The position numbers and the translations under genes are program-made. Below, in pieces: positions 1 to 6,331 of a DNA stretch of 12,637 nt. Source of the stretch: DATBAK01 sp036787815 (GTDB taxonomy: Bacteria; Actinomycetota; Acidimicrobiia; IMCC26256; PALSA-610); the NCBI GenBank assembly GCA_036787815.1, contig DAIQOP010000107.1, forward strand, positions 1-12,637, written 5' to 3'. Within the stretch, counting starts at the first letter, position 1. Every line of letters begins with the position of its first letter. The notes under the pieces were generated by a model. That model had not been told where the DNA came from and made no database searches. It saw only the letters and a program-made list of their open reading frames with translations.

Positions 1-542
1 TCTGCGAGACGCTCCTGTTCGAGCAGGCCGCGGCGAACGCGTCAGCCGACGACGCACGACTCGCACTGCTCGACACGCACCTGGTGGGCGCGGCGCAGGT
101 GGTGGTCGACATCCACAGCCGCTTCCTCTTCGAGACCGAGCTCTGCGCGCGCCGCCGACGGACCAGCCTCTCGGTGGCCGACCTGAGCGCGCTGATGCTC
201 GATGCACAGGAGGCCGCGTACGGCGACGGCCTCCACCCCGACCATCGCCACGAGTTCATGTGGGCCGTGAAACCGCACTATTTCACGCCCTTCTACAACT
301 GGCCGTATACGTTCGGTCTGCTGTTCGGCATCGGCCTGTACGCGCGCTACCTCGACGACCCCGACCGCTTCCGCTCGGGGTACGACGACCTGTTGTCGAC
401 CGTCGGGATGGCCGACGCGGTCACCCTCGCCGCAAGGTTCGGGATCGACGTGCACGACGGTGGGTTCTGGACCGAGAGCCTCGCGGTGCTCGGCCGCCAC
501 GTCGACGACTACGAGCTCCTCGTCGCGAACACTGCCCGCTGA
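1..542 (+). CDS. M3-family oligoendopeptidase (PepF-like), C-terminal part
   Basis: This is the 3' end of a gene that starts outside the window. The frame is open from base 3 to the TGA at 540-542 and gives about 179 residues. The segment has the helical C-terminal features of M3 zinc oligopeptidases. An ET..FEQ-type stretch lies at the start of the frame, followed by a D-I-H-S-R-F-L-F-E segment. The conserved W-A-V-K-P-H-Y-F-T-P-F-Y-N-W-P-Y motif (about bases 261-308) leads into G-L-L-F-G-I-G-L-Y, where family members place substrate-binding His/Tyr residues. The catalytic HExxH helix should lie upstream and cannot be checked. Family members are cytoplasmic metallopeptidases that cut short peptides. 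The gene converges on the desaturase, with only 14 bases between the two stop codons. Family call good; the exact subfamily (PepF versus another M3B member) is an inference. Confidence 0.85.
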   Translation, partial: CETLLFEQAAANASADDARLALLDTHLVGAAQVVVDIHSRFLFETELCARRRRTSLSVADLSALMLDAQEAAYGDGLHPDHRHEFMWAVKPHYFTPFYNWPYTFGLLFGIGLYARYLDDPDRFRSGYDDLLSTVGMADAVTLAARFGIDVHDGGFWTESLAVLGRHVDDYELLVANTAR

Positions 543-561
543 TCAGCGAGCCGTGATCAGC
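538..561. terminator. Inverted repeat spanning both convergent stop codons
   Basis: Perfect 8-bp arms, GCTGATCA (538-545) and TGATCAGC (554-561), flank an 8-base loop. The stop codon of the peptidase (TGA 540-542) lies in the left arm and the stop of the desaturase (TGA on the minus strand, 559-557) in the right arm. The repeat is symmetrical for both genes and could act as a short bidirectional terminator. It has no T-tract and is modest in strength, so its function is an inference. Confidence 0.35.
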
Positions 562-1498
562 CTCGTGGCGCCGGCGGAACGAACGCCCGCACGTCTTGGT
601 GCGGCAGGCGCGTCGCTTCCGCAACCACCTCGGCCGGAACCGGCCGCAGATCGTGCACGATCCCGATCAGGCTGAGGCCGCGCAAGATGTAGTACGTGGT
701 ATCGACCTGCCACCAGTGGAAGCCCTGACGGGCCGACCACGGGTACCGGTGATGGTTGTTGTGCCATCCCTCGCCACCCGTCGCGATGGCGACGAGCAGC
801 GTGTTGCGACTCGTGTCGGGCGTGTCGTAGACGCGCCGGCCGAACACGTGGGCAAGCGAGTTCACGGTGAACGTCACGTGCCAGAGCACGACCGTCGACG
901 CGAAGAACCCGATCAGCAACCCGCTCCAACCACCGATCAGGTAGCAGGTGACGGCGAGCGTCCACGGCCCGATCCAGTCGTGCTTGTCGAGGAACCGCAG
1001 CTCGGGGTACTTCGCGAAGTCGCGGATCTTGTCCTGGTTTGACGGGGCGAACTTGTCGCACAGGATCCAACCGACGTGACTCCACCAGAACCCACGCTGG
1101 GGCGAGTGGGTGTCGCGGTCGGTGTCGGCGAACTTGTGGTGGTCGCGGTGGTGGGCGGCCCACCAGAGCGGACCCTTCTGGGTGGCCATGGTTCCACCGA
1201 ACGCCATGACGAACTGCGGGACACGACCCATCCGGTACGTGCGGTGCGAGAAGTACCGGTGGTAACCGCCGGTGATGAAGAACATCCGTGCGCTGAAGGT
1301 CACGAACGCGAGCACCAGCACCTTGAGCGTCACCCCGGTGAACACGGCGAGGAACGGCACGAAGTGCACCAGGATGAACGGGATCGACGACCGGACGTTG
1401 ATCCGCTCGTCGGGGGGCAGTTCGCCACGGGGGACGCGGGCCCGGCGGGCCACACCGGGCGCGTCGGGCTCGGCTACCACCGCCGTCGATGACACCAC
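557..1498 (-). CDS. Membrane fatty-acid (acyl-CoA) delta-9-type desaturase
   Basis: 313 residues. This is an integral-membrane, di-iron, oxygen-dependent desaturase that should introduce a double bond into long-chain acyl-CoA or lipid acyl chains. All three histidine boxes are present: HRYFSH (80-85), HRDHH (117-121) and HNNHH (246-250). The additional conserved His of N-S-L-A-H is at 217. Hydrophobic segments around 40-75 and 180-210 fit the usual four-helix membrane topology, and the length is typical. No fused cytochrome b5 or ferredoxin domain is visible, so a separate electron donor is expected. The chosen start is GTG at 1498, immediately followed by a second GTG. A GAGGAG Shine-Dalgarno lies about 10 bases upstream. 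Two tandem palindromes upstream suggest repression by a dimeric regulator. Regioselectivity (delta-9) is inferred from the family and not shown by the sequence. Confidence 0.93.
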   Translation of the reverse strand: MVSSTAVVAEPDAPGVARRARVPRGELPPDERINVRSSIPFILVHFVPFLAVFTGVTLKVLVLAFVTFSARMFFITGGYHRYFSHRTYRMGRVPQFVMAFGGTMATQKGPLWWAAHHRDHHKFADTDRDTHSPQRGFWWSHVGWILCDKFAPSNQDKIRDFAKYPELRFLDKHDWIGPWTLAVTCYLIGGWSGLLIGFFASTVVLWHVTFTVNSLAHVFGRRVYDTPDTSRNTLLVAIATGGEGWHNNHHRYPWSARQGFHWWQVDTTYYILRGLSLIGIVHDLRPVPAEVVAEATRLPHQDVRAFVPPAPRG

Positions 1499-1555
1499 GA
1501 TCGGGTTGCTCCTCGGCTGGCGGCCAGAACCGGCGGGTCGGCCTGAAGGACGTCA

Positions 1556-1596
1556 GCCTACCGCGCGGTAGGCAGTCTGGCCTACTCAGCGGTAGG
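1556..1596 (-). promoter_or_regulatory. Two tandem operator-like palindromes upstream of desaturase
   Basis: A perfect 18-bp palindrome GCCTACCGCGCGGTAGGC occupies 1556-1573. A second, imperfect copy CCTACTCAGCGGTAGG lies at 1581-1596, with centres 24 bp apart. Read on the minus strand, both share the half-site CCTACCGC. The pair sits 58-98 bases upstream of the desaturase start and just after the VOC stop codon. Repeated half-sites without a T-tract favour an operator over a terminator. A TetR-type lipid-responsive repressor is the natural guess, but none is encoded nearby. A TAGGCT -10-like hexamer (1560-1555, minus strand) overlaps the edge of the perfect palindrome. Confidence 0.6.
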
Positions 1597-1601
1597 GAGT
1601 C

Positions 1602-2366
1602 TCAGGAAGGCTTCATGGTGATGACGCTGAAGATCGCCCCGGTGGGGTCGATCGCGATCGCGAACCGGCCCGGCTCGATGTCTCTGGGAGGCATCATCAC
1701 CGTTCCGCCCAGCTCCGACACCTGCGCCGCCGTGGCGTCGGTGTCGGCGACCGCGAAGTAGACCCCCCAGTACGGCGGCACCTCGGCGGGCATCTCCGCA
1801 GGCTTCGGCATCATCCCGGCGATCGACCGGCCGCCCACCTGGAACTCCGTGTAGGCGCTCGCACCCTCGCCGTGCGTCACCGCATCCCAGCCGAACACCG
1901 CCGCGTAGAACTTCGCGGCGGCGTCGGTGTCGGTGGTCATGAGCTCGTTCCAGGTCAGCGTCCCGGGCTCGTTCACGATGCCGGCGCCCTTGTGCAGCTT
2001 CGGCTGCCACACCCCGATCGCGGCGCCCAGCGGATCGGCGAAGAACGCCATCCGGCCGACGTCCATGACGTCCATCGGCGGCATGAACACCATCCCGCCG
2101 GCGCCCGTGACCTTCCCCACGATCGCGTCGGCGTCGTCGACGTTGACGTACGTGGCCCACACCGGCGGGCCCGGGTTCTGCTGCGGGCCGATGCCCGCGA
2201 CCGGGCGGCCGCGCAGCTCGGCGATCGCGTAGCCACCCGCCTCCGGCGGACCTGGTGGAATCGTCCAACCGAAGAGGGCGGCGTAGAACGCGCCCGCCTT
2301 CGCGGGATCAGGCGTGCCCAGGTCGACCCACGACGGGACACCGTGCTCGTAGGACTCGACTTCCAT
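1602..2366 (-). CDS. Two-domain VOC (glyoxalase/bleomycin-resistance-like) protein
   Basis: 254 residues made of two tandem vicinal-oxygen-chelate domains, roughly 10-120 and 135-250. Each begins with the typical W-x-D-L / W-N-E-L strand and an A-x-F-Y-x-x-x-F-G-W helix. Each ends with a G-R-x-A-F/I-x-x-D-P-x-G-A strand. The layout resembles the mycobacterial two-domain 'glyoxylase' CFP32 type. The metal ligands and substrate cannot be assigned with confidence. The start is ATG 2366, because residues from there match the domain and an AGAGGAG Shine-Dalgarno lies 6 bases upstream. An earlier in-frame start at 2489 would run back into the preceding gene and add non-conserved residues. It is the third gene of the ArsR-SRPBCC-VOC operon, 22 bases after the SRPBCC stop. 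A role in detoxification or in binding a small molecule is an inference. Confidence 0.9.
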   Translation of the reverse strand: MEVESYEHGVPSWVDLGTPDPAKAGAFYAALFGWTIPPGPPEAGGYAIAELRGRPVAGIGPQQNPGPPVWATYVNVDDADAIVGKVTGAGGMVFMPPMDVMDVGRMAFFADPLGAAIGVWQPKLHKGAGIVNEPGTLTWNELMTTDTDAAAKFYAAVFGWDAVTHGEGASAYTEFQVGGRSIAGMMPKPAEMPAEVPPYWGVYFAVADTDATAAQVSELGGTVMMPPRDIEPGRFAIAIDPTGAIFSVITMKPS

Positions 2367-2388
2367 CGCGTGCTCCTCTGAGGTCGGG

Positions 2389-2826
2389 CTAGGAACCAGC
2401 AGGGCCGGCATCGGGTCCGGCGTCGCCGCCGGGAGCGGCGATCGCGAGACGCGCGAGGTAATGGTCCCAGCCGTGGGTGTGTTGCACAACCGCGTCGTCG
2501 GGAAGGTTGCGATGCACGAGACGAAGCCGTGTCTTGTCGCCTTCTGCGTGCAGCGTGTACTCGACGATCGTCGAGCCGGCAGGAATCGGATGACCGGGCA
2601 CGTCCCACCCGAACGTGATCACGACCTTCTCGTTCGGAATGACCTCGACGAACTCGCCGGCGGCATGATGGTTGCCGCCGACCAGCACGCGGAACACACC
2701 GCCCGGCCGCGGGTCGAGCTCCGCTTCGGTGCCCTGCCACTCGACGTGCCGGCTCGGCACCGTGAGGAACTCGAACACGGTCTTCGGTGAGGCATCGATC
2801 AAGACCTCGCGCACGAGCTCGGCCAT
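2389..2826 (-). CDS. SRPBCC-fold protein of the AHSA1 (START-like) family
   Basis: 145 residues. The opening pattern (V-R-E-V-L-I-D-A-S-P-K-T-V-F-E-F) and D-P-R-P-G-G (38-43) are typical of AHSA1-domain helix-grip proteins. So are G-E-F-V-E-V (57-62), the N-E-K-V-V-I-T-F-G-W strand (65-74) and the H-x-H-G-W-D-H-Y-L-A-R-L C-terminal helix (116-127). These proteins bind hydrophobic ligands in a deep pocket, and their chemistry is usually unknown. A short Gly/Ala/Asp-rich tail (about 131-145) is not part of the fold. Its ATG shares one base with the ArsR stop codon (TGATG), so translation is probably coupled. Coupling to an ArsR-type repressor is a widespread arrangement for this family. No enzymatic function can be claimed. 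Confidence 0.9.
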   Translation of the reverse strand: MAELVREVLIDASPKTVFEFLTVPSRHVEWQGTEAELDPRPGGVFRVLVGGNHHAAGEFVEVIPNEKVVITFGWDVPGHPIPAGSTIVEYTLHAEGDKTRLRLVHRNLPDDAVVQHTHGWDHYLARLAIAAPGGDAGPDAGPAGS

Positions 2827-3140
2827 CAGCGGTCACGTCTCCTTCGTTCTGCGGCCTCGGCAGCAACCCGCAGGCGCCCGAGACCGCTCGTCCAGTAGTC
2901 GTCGAGGAACGCGCGCAGCTCGGCCACCGTCTCCGGCTTCGCGCGGTAGTAGCGGTGCGTTCCCTCTCGGCGCTCCACCACGAGGTCGGCCTCGCGCAAC
3001 ACCGACAGGTGCTGCGAGATCGCGGACCGCGTCACGTCGAAATGCGCGGCGATGTCGCTCGCCGCGACCTCGTGATCCCACACGATGCGCAGGATCTCGC
3101 GTCGCCGCGGTTCGGCGAGAGCCTTGAGCGCGGCGTCCAT
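2826..3140 (-). CDS. ArsR-family winged-helix repressor
   Basis: 104 residues, normal for a small ArsR/SmtB-type regulator. The winged helix-turn-helix covers about 5-70. It includes the L-A-E-P-R-R-R-E-I-L opening, a recognition helix T-R-S-A-I-S-Q-H-L-S-V-L (37-48) and a wing around 54-66. The metal-sensing ELCVC-type cysteine motif is absent, and the protein has no cysteine at all. It is therefore unlikely to sense metals and more likely responds to a small molecule or works by protein level alone. It is the first gene of the operon with SRPBCC and VOC genes. No Shine-Dalgarno precedes the ATG, and a promoter places transcription start at or next to the ATG. A palindrome in the spacer suggests autoregulation. 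Confidence 0.92.
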   Translation of the reverse strand: MDAALKALAEPRRREILRIVWDHEVAASDIAAHFDVTRSAISQHLSVLREADLVVERREGTHRYYRAKPETVAELRAFLDDYWTSGLGRLRVAAEAAERRRRDR

Positions 3141-3147
3141 GTGCGCA

Positions 3148-3177
3148 AATGTAAGCGATTACTAACGCACGAGTCAA
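3148..3177 (-). promoter_or_regulatory. Leaderless ArsR-operon promoter with embedded operator
   Basis: On the minus strand, TTGACT (3177-3172) and TACATT (3153-3148) are separated by 18 bases, a good -35/-10 pair. The predicted start of transcription, about 7 bases on, coincides with the ArsR ATG at 3140. This explains the lack of a ribosome-binding site. Between the two hexamers and overlapping the -10 lies GTAATCGCTTAC (3162-3151), with inverted GTAA/TTAC arms. The AT-richness stands out in this GC-rich region. Repression by ArsR binding here is an inference from position. Confidence 0.55.
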
Positions 3178-3195
3178 CCGCAGAGATCCGACGAG

Positions 3196-3201
3196 TAGCG
3201 T
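3196..3201 (+). promoter_or_regulatory. Possible -10 element of the sugar operon
   Basis: TAGCGT ends 9 bases before the ATG at 3211, which would give a leader of only a few bases. No convincing -35 is visible, and the expected place overlaps the opposing ArsR-operon -35. No clear Shine-Dalgarno precedes the ATG, which fits a near-leaderless message. This is a weak call. Confidence 0.25.
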
Positions 3202-3210
3202 CGCACGCGC

Positions 3211-3975
3211 ATGACCGCCGACGTCTCGGTTCAGCTCTACTCGCTGCGCGAGGAATCGGCCGTCGACTTCCCCGCCGTGCTCGCGCGGCTCGGGCGGATC
3301 GGCTTCGTCGGGGTCGAGACCGCGACCTTCCACGGGCTCACGGCGGCCCAGGTACGGCGCACGCTCGACGACGCGGGTCTCGTCGCGTCGAGCGCGCACG
3401 TGGGCCTCGCCGCGCAGCCCGACGAGTACGAACGCGCGCTCGACGACCACCAGGTGCTCGGGTGCGACACGGTCGTGATCCCCGCGATCGGGCCGAAGTC
3501 GTTCGCCGATCTCGACGCGATCCGCGCCGCCGCTGATCTCGTGAACGCGGCGAACGAGCGGGCACGGGCCCGCGGGCTCACGCTCGGGTACCACAATCAC
3601 TTCTGGGAGCTGCAGTCGGTGATCGACGACCGGCCCGCGCTGCTCCACCTCTTCGATCTCGTCGACGACTCCGTCGTGGCCGAGGTCGACGTGTACTGGG
3701 CGCGCGTCGGCGGCGTCGACCCCGTACAGCTCCTCGGCGAGCTCGGCGCACGCGCCACGCTCCTGCACGTGAAGGACGGCCCCGCCTGCGAGCCGTCGGA
3801 GTCGATGGTGGCCGTCGGCGACGGCGCGATCGACGTTCCCGGAGTGCTCGCCGCCGCACCCGCGGCCCGCTGGCACATCATCGAGCTCGATCGGTGCGAC
3901 ACCGACATGTTCGATGCCGTCGAACGCAGCTATCACTACCTCGTCGAGAACGGATTGTCGCGAGGACGTTCGTGA
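3211..3975 (+). CDS. Sugar phosphate isomerase/epimerase-like TIM-barrel protein
   Basis: 254 residues of the xylose-isomerase-like TIM-barrel superfamily (AP endonuclease 2 fold), cytoplasmic. Motifs by position are V-Q-L-Y-S-L-R (7-13), G-F-V-G-V-E (31-36) and G-Y-H-N-H (126-130). Further on are E-V-D-V-Y-W (158-163), L-H-V-K-D-G (185-190) and I-I-E-L-D (223-227). D160, H186 and E225 fit the usual divalent-metal ligands. Members isomerise, epimerise or, in several recently studied cases, eliminate from sugar or cyclitol substrates. It opens an operon with two Gfo/Idh/MocA oxidoreductases, and its stop overlaps the next start by GTGA. This pairing suggests a keto-sugar or inosose intermediate. 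The substrate cannot be named from sequence. Confidence 0.9.
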   Translation: MTADVSVQLYSLREESAVDFPAVLARLGRIGFVGVETATFHGLTAAQVRRTLDDAGLVASSAHVGLAAQPDEYERALDDHQVLGCDTVVIPAIGPKSFADLDAIRAAADLVNAANERARARGLTLGYHNHFWELQSVIDDRPALLHLFDLVDDSVVAEVDVYWARVGGVDPVQLLGELGARATLLHVKDGPACEPSESMVAVGDGAIDVPGVLAAAPAARWHIIELDRCDTDMFDAVERSYHYLVENGLSRGRS

Positions 3976-5069
3976 GCAGCGTCGCGATCGTCGGCTGTGG
4001 CGTCATCAGCCCCGAGTACGCGCACACGCTGAACCAGCTCGAGTTCATCGATCTCGTCGCGTGTGCCGACGCGTTGCCCGAACGCGCCACGCAGCTCGCC
4101 GAGGCGCACGGCATCCCGCGTGTGCTGAGCTACGACGAGGTGCTCGCCGACCCCGGCATCGAGACGGTCGTCAACCTCACGCCGCCGTTGATGCACGCGA
4201 CGGTGACCGGCGCGGTGCTCGACGCAGGGAAGGCCTTGTTCAGCGAGAAGCCGCTCGGCGTCGACTTCGCGGAAGGTCGAACCCTCGTCGCGCGATCCGA
4301 CGAGCTCGGCCTGCGGCTCGGCTGCGCGCCCGACACCTTCCTCGGCGTCGGTTTCCAGACCTGTCGCGACGTGATCGAGCGGGGCCTGATCGGCGAACCG
4401 GTGGGCGCGAACGCGTTCATGCTCGGCTCCGGCCCGGAGAGTTGGCACCCGAACCCCGATCTCTTCTACGAGCGCGGCGCGGGCCCCATGCTCGACATGG
4501 GCCCGTACTACCTCACGGCGCTGGTCTCGCTGCTCGGGCCGGCTCGCCGGGTCACCGGGTCGACGCGCATCACCCACGCGCAGCGCACGATCACCTCGAA
4601 GCCGCGCCACGGCGAGCGCATCGACGTGGAAGTGCCCACGCACGTCGCGGCCGTCATCGATTTCGCGTCGGGTCCCGTGGCCACCCTCGTCACGAGCTTC
4701 GACGTGCAGGCGAGCCGCTACCGCAACATCGAGATCTATGGCACCGAAGCGACGTTGTCGGTGCCGAACCCCAACACCTTCGACGGGCCGGTCATGATCC
4801 GCGGCGTCGCCGACCAGAGTTGGACCGAGATCGAGCTGCGCCGCCCGTACCTCCCACAGCAGCGGGGCATCGGCCTGGCCGACATGATCTGGGCCTCGCG
4901 GACGGGTCGCGCGCATCGCGCGTCGAGCGCCCTCGCACTGCACGTGCTCGAGCTCATGACGGCATCGACCACCGCGTCGGCCGAGGGCCGTCACGTCGAG
5001 CTCGAGACCACCTGCGAGCCGGCCAGGACGCTGCCGGCCGATCTGCCCCCGAACACGTTCGACGATTAG
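3972..5069 (+). CDS. Gfo/Idh/MocA-family NAD(P)-dependent oxidoreductase (first copy)
   Basis: 365 residues. The N-terminal Rossmann domain begins V-A-I-V-G-C-G-V-I-S (about 4-13). The family E-K-P motif is at 92-94, and the alpha/beta substrate domain runs from about 120 to 340. The position usually occupied by the catalytic His in DxGxH reads D-M-G-P-Y-Y (175-180), a Tyr replacement also seen in one branch of the family. Reaction: reversible oxidation of a sugar or cyclitol hydroxyl with NAD(P). The chosen start is GTG 3972, which overlaps the isomerase stop by 4 nt and has GAGGA 5 bases upstream. Earlier in-frame starts would lie inside the isomerase and add residues before the Rossmann strand. 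The next gene follows after 19 bases. The substrate is unknown. Confidence 0.92.
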   Translation: MSSVAIVGCGVISPEYAHTLNQLEFIDLVACADALPERATQLAEAHGIPRVLSYDEVLADPGIETVVNLTPPLMHATVTGAVLDAGKALFSEKPLGVDFAEGRTLVARSDELGLRLGCAPDTFLGVGFQTCRDVIERGLIGEPVGANAFMLGSGPESWHPNPDLFYERGAGPMLDMGPYYLTALVSLLGPARRVTGSTRITHAQRTITSKPRHGERIDVEVPTHVAAVIDFASGPVATLVTSFDVQASRYRNIEIYGTEATLSVPNPNTFDGPVMIRGVADQSWTEIELRRPYLPQQRGIGLADMIWASRTGRAHRASSALALHVLELMTASTTASAEGRHVELETTCEPARTLPADLPPNTFDD

Positions 5070-5088
5070 GCGGTCGCGGAGCCACACC

Positions 5089-6327
5089 ATGGAGACGCTG
5101 CGGTACGGCATCATCGGCGGCGGGTTCGTCAGCGGCTTCCATCTCCGCGCGCTCGAGAGCGTGCGCGGTATCGAGGTCGCGGGCATCACGTCGCGAACTC
5201 CGCCCGAGGCGCTCGCCGAATCGGCCCGGGCGCGTGGTCTCGGCGACGCGCGCGTGTTCGGGAGCGTGCGGGAGATGGCCGCGCACGTCGACGTGGTCGC
5301 GATCTTCGCTCCGAACTTCTGCCGGGTCGCGGTGATGGAGGAGATCGCCGCCGCGGTCGCCGACGGCGCACGCCTCAGGGGCCTGATCTGCGAGAAGCCG
5401 CTCGCCCGCAACCTGCCCGAGGCCCGCCGTGTGCTCGAGCTGGCGAACCGGATCGGTGCACCGACGGCGTACTTCGAGAACCAGATCCACATGAAGATGC
5501 TGCAGAACGCGCGCACGCAGCTCGCCGGGGTCTCCGCTGCGATGGGGCCACTCGTGCTGGCCCGTTCGGGCGAGGAGCACGCGGGCCCGCACAGTGCCTG
5601 GTTCTGGGATCCGACGCTGCAGGGCGGCGGTGTGCTCTCCGACATGGGGTGTCACTGCCTCGCCGTCGGTTGGTACCTGCTCACGCCCACCGGGCGCGCA
5701 CCACGCTTCCTCGAACCGCAGACCGTGTCGGCCGACGTCGGTCTGCTCAAGTGGGGCCAGCCACGCTGGCGCGCGGAGCTGCTCGAACGGCACGGGGTCG
5801 ACTACTCGCGTACACCGGCCGAAGACTTCGCGACGGGCATGGTCACCTACCGCAATCCCGAGACCGGGCAACGCACGAAGGCGCAGTTCACCGTCTCGTG
5901 GATGTACGACAAGCAGGGTCTGCGGTTGCTCGTCGACGGTATCGGCCCCGGGTACGCGCTCGAGGCGAACACGCTCCGCTCCCCCCTCGAGGTGTTCGTC
6001 GGCGACGCCGCGGCTGCCGCGGTCTCCGACTCCGAGCTCGCGCTCGAGAAGGCCACGGCCACGCGCGGCCTGCTCACGATCCAACCGAACGAACCCGACC
6101 TCTACGGGTACACCGACGAGCACGTCGACGCGCTCGCGGCCTTCCGCGCGGGCCGGTCCGCGCTCCTCGACTTCGAGTACGGCCTCGAGATCGTGCGGCT
6201 CACGATGGCGGCGTACATGTCGGCCGAGCAGGGTCGCGTCGTCGACCTCACCGACGCCGCGACGCGTGCCGAGCTCGACGAGTACATCCCGCTGATCCAA
6301 CAGGGTCGCGGCGGGGAGACGCTCTAA
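5089..6327 (+). CDS. Gfo/Idh/MocA-family NAD(P)-dependent oxidoreductase (second copy)
   Basis: 412 residues, from a clearly different branch than the upstream oxidoreductase. The Rossmann motif Y-G-I-I-G-G-G-F-V-S is at 6-15, and C-E-K-P-L-A is at 101-106. The segment E-E-H-A-G-P-H..W-F-W-D (162-174) is characteristic of a long-chain subgroup. The catalytic-type motif D-M-G-C-H (185-189) retains its His. The C-terminal A-A-Y-M-S-A-E-Q-G-R stretch also belongs to this subgroup. It probably performs a second redox step on the same sugar-derived substrate, either re-reduction or oxidation at another carbon. Start ATG 5089 lies 19 bases after the previous stop. A lipoprotein gene starts 4 bases after its own stop. 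The reaction type is well supported; the substrate is not. Confidence 0.92.
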   Translation: METLRYGIIGGGFVSGFHLRALESVRGIEVAGITSRTPPEALAESARARGLGDARVFGSVREMAAHVDVVAIFAPNFCRVAVMEEIAAAVADGARLRGLICEKPLARNLPEARRVLELANRIGAPTAYFENQIHMKMLQNARTQLAGVSAAMGPLVLARSGEEHAGPHSAWFWDPTLQGGGVLSDMGCHCLAVGWYLLTPTGRAPRFLEPQTVSADVGLLKWGQPRWRAELLERHGVDYSRTPAEDFATGMVTYRNPETGQRTKAQFTVSWMYDKQGLRLLVDGIGPGYALEANTLRSPLEVFVGDAAAAAVSDSELALEKATATRGLLTIQPNEPDLYGYTDEHVDALAAFRAGRSALLDFEYGLEIVRLTMAAYMSAEQGRVVDLTDAATRAELDEYIPLIQQGRGGETL

Positions 6328-6331
6328 CGCA

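Noticed and set aside
1556..1573. Perfect palindrome read as a terminator for the VOC operon
   Set aside because: It has no loop to speak of and no T-tract, and a second copy with the same half-site follows. An operator is more likely, although a termination role is not excluded.
2367..2489. Upstream start for the VOC protein adding 41 residues
   Set aside because: The extension overlaps the SRPBCC gene and is not domain-like, while ATG 2366 has a good Shine-Dalgarno.
3936..5645. Long open frame on the minus strand across the two oxidoreductase genes (about 569 codons)
   Set aside because: It is antisense to well-supported genes, has no recognisable domain and shows the Arg/His/Gly-rich composition typical of shadow frames in GC-rich DNA.
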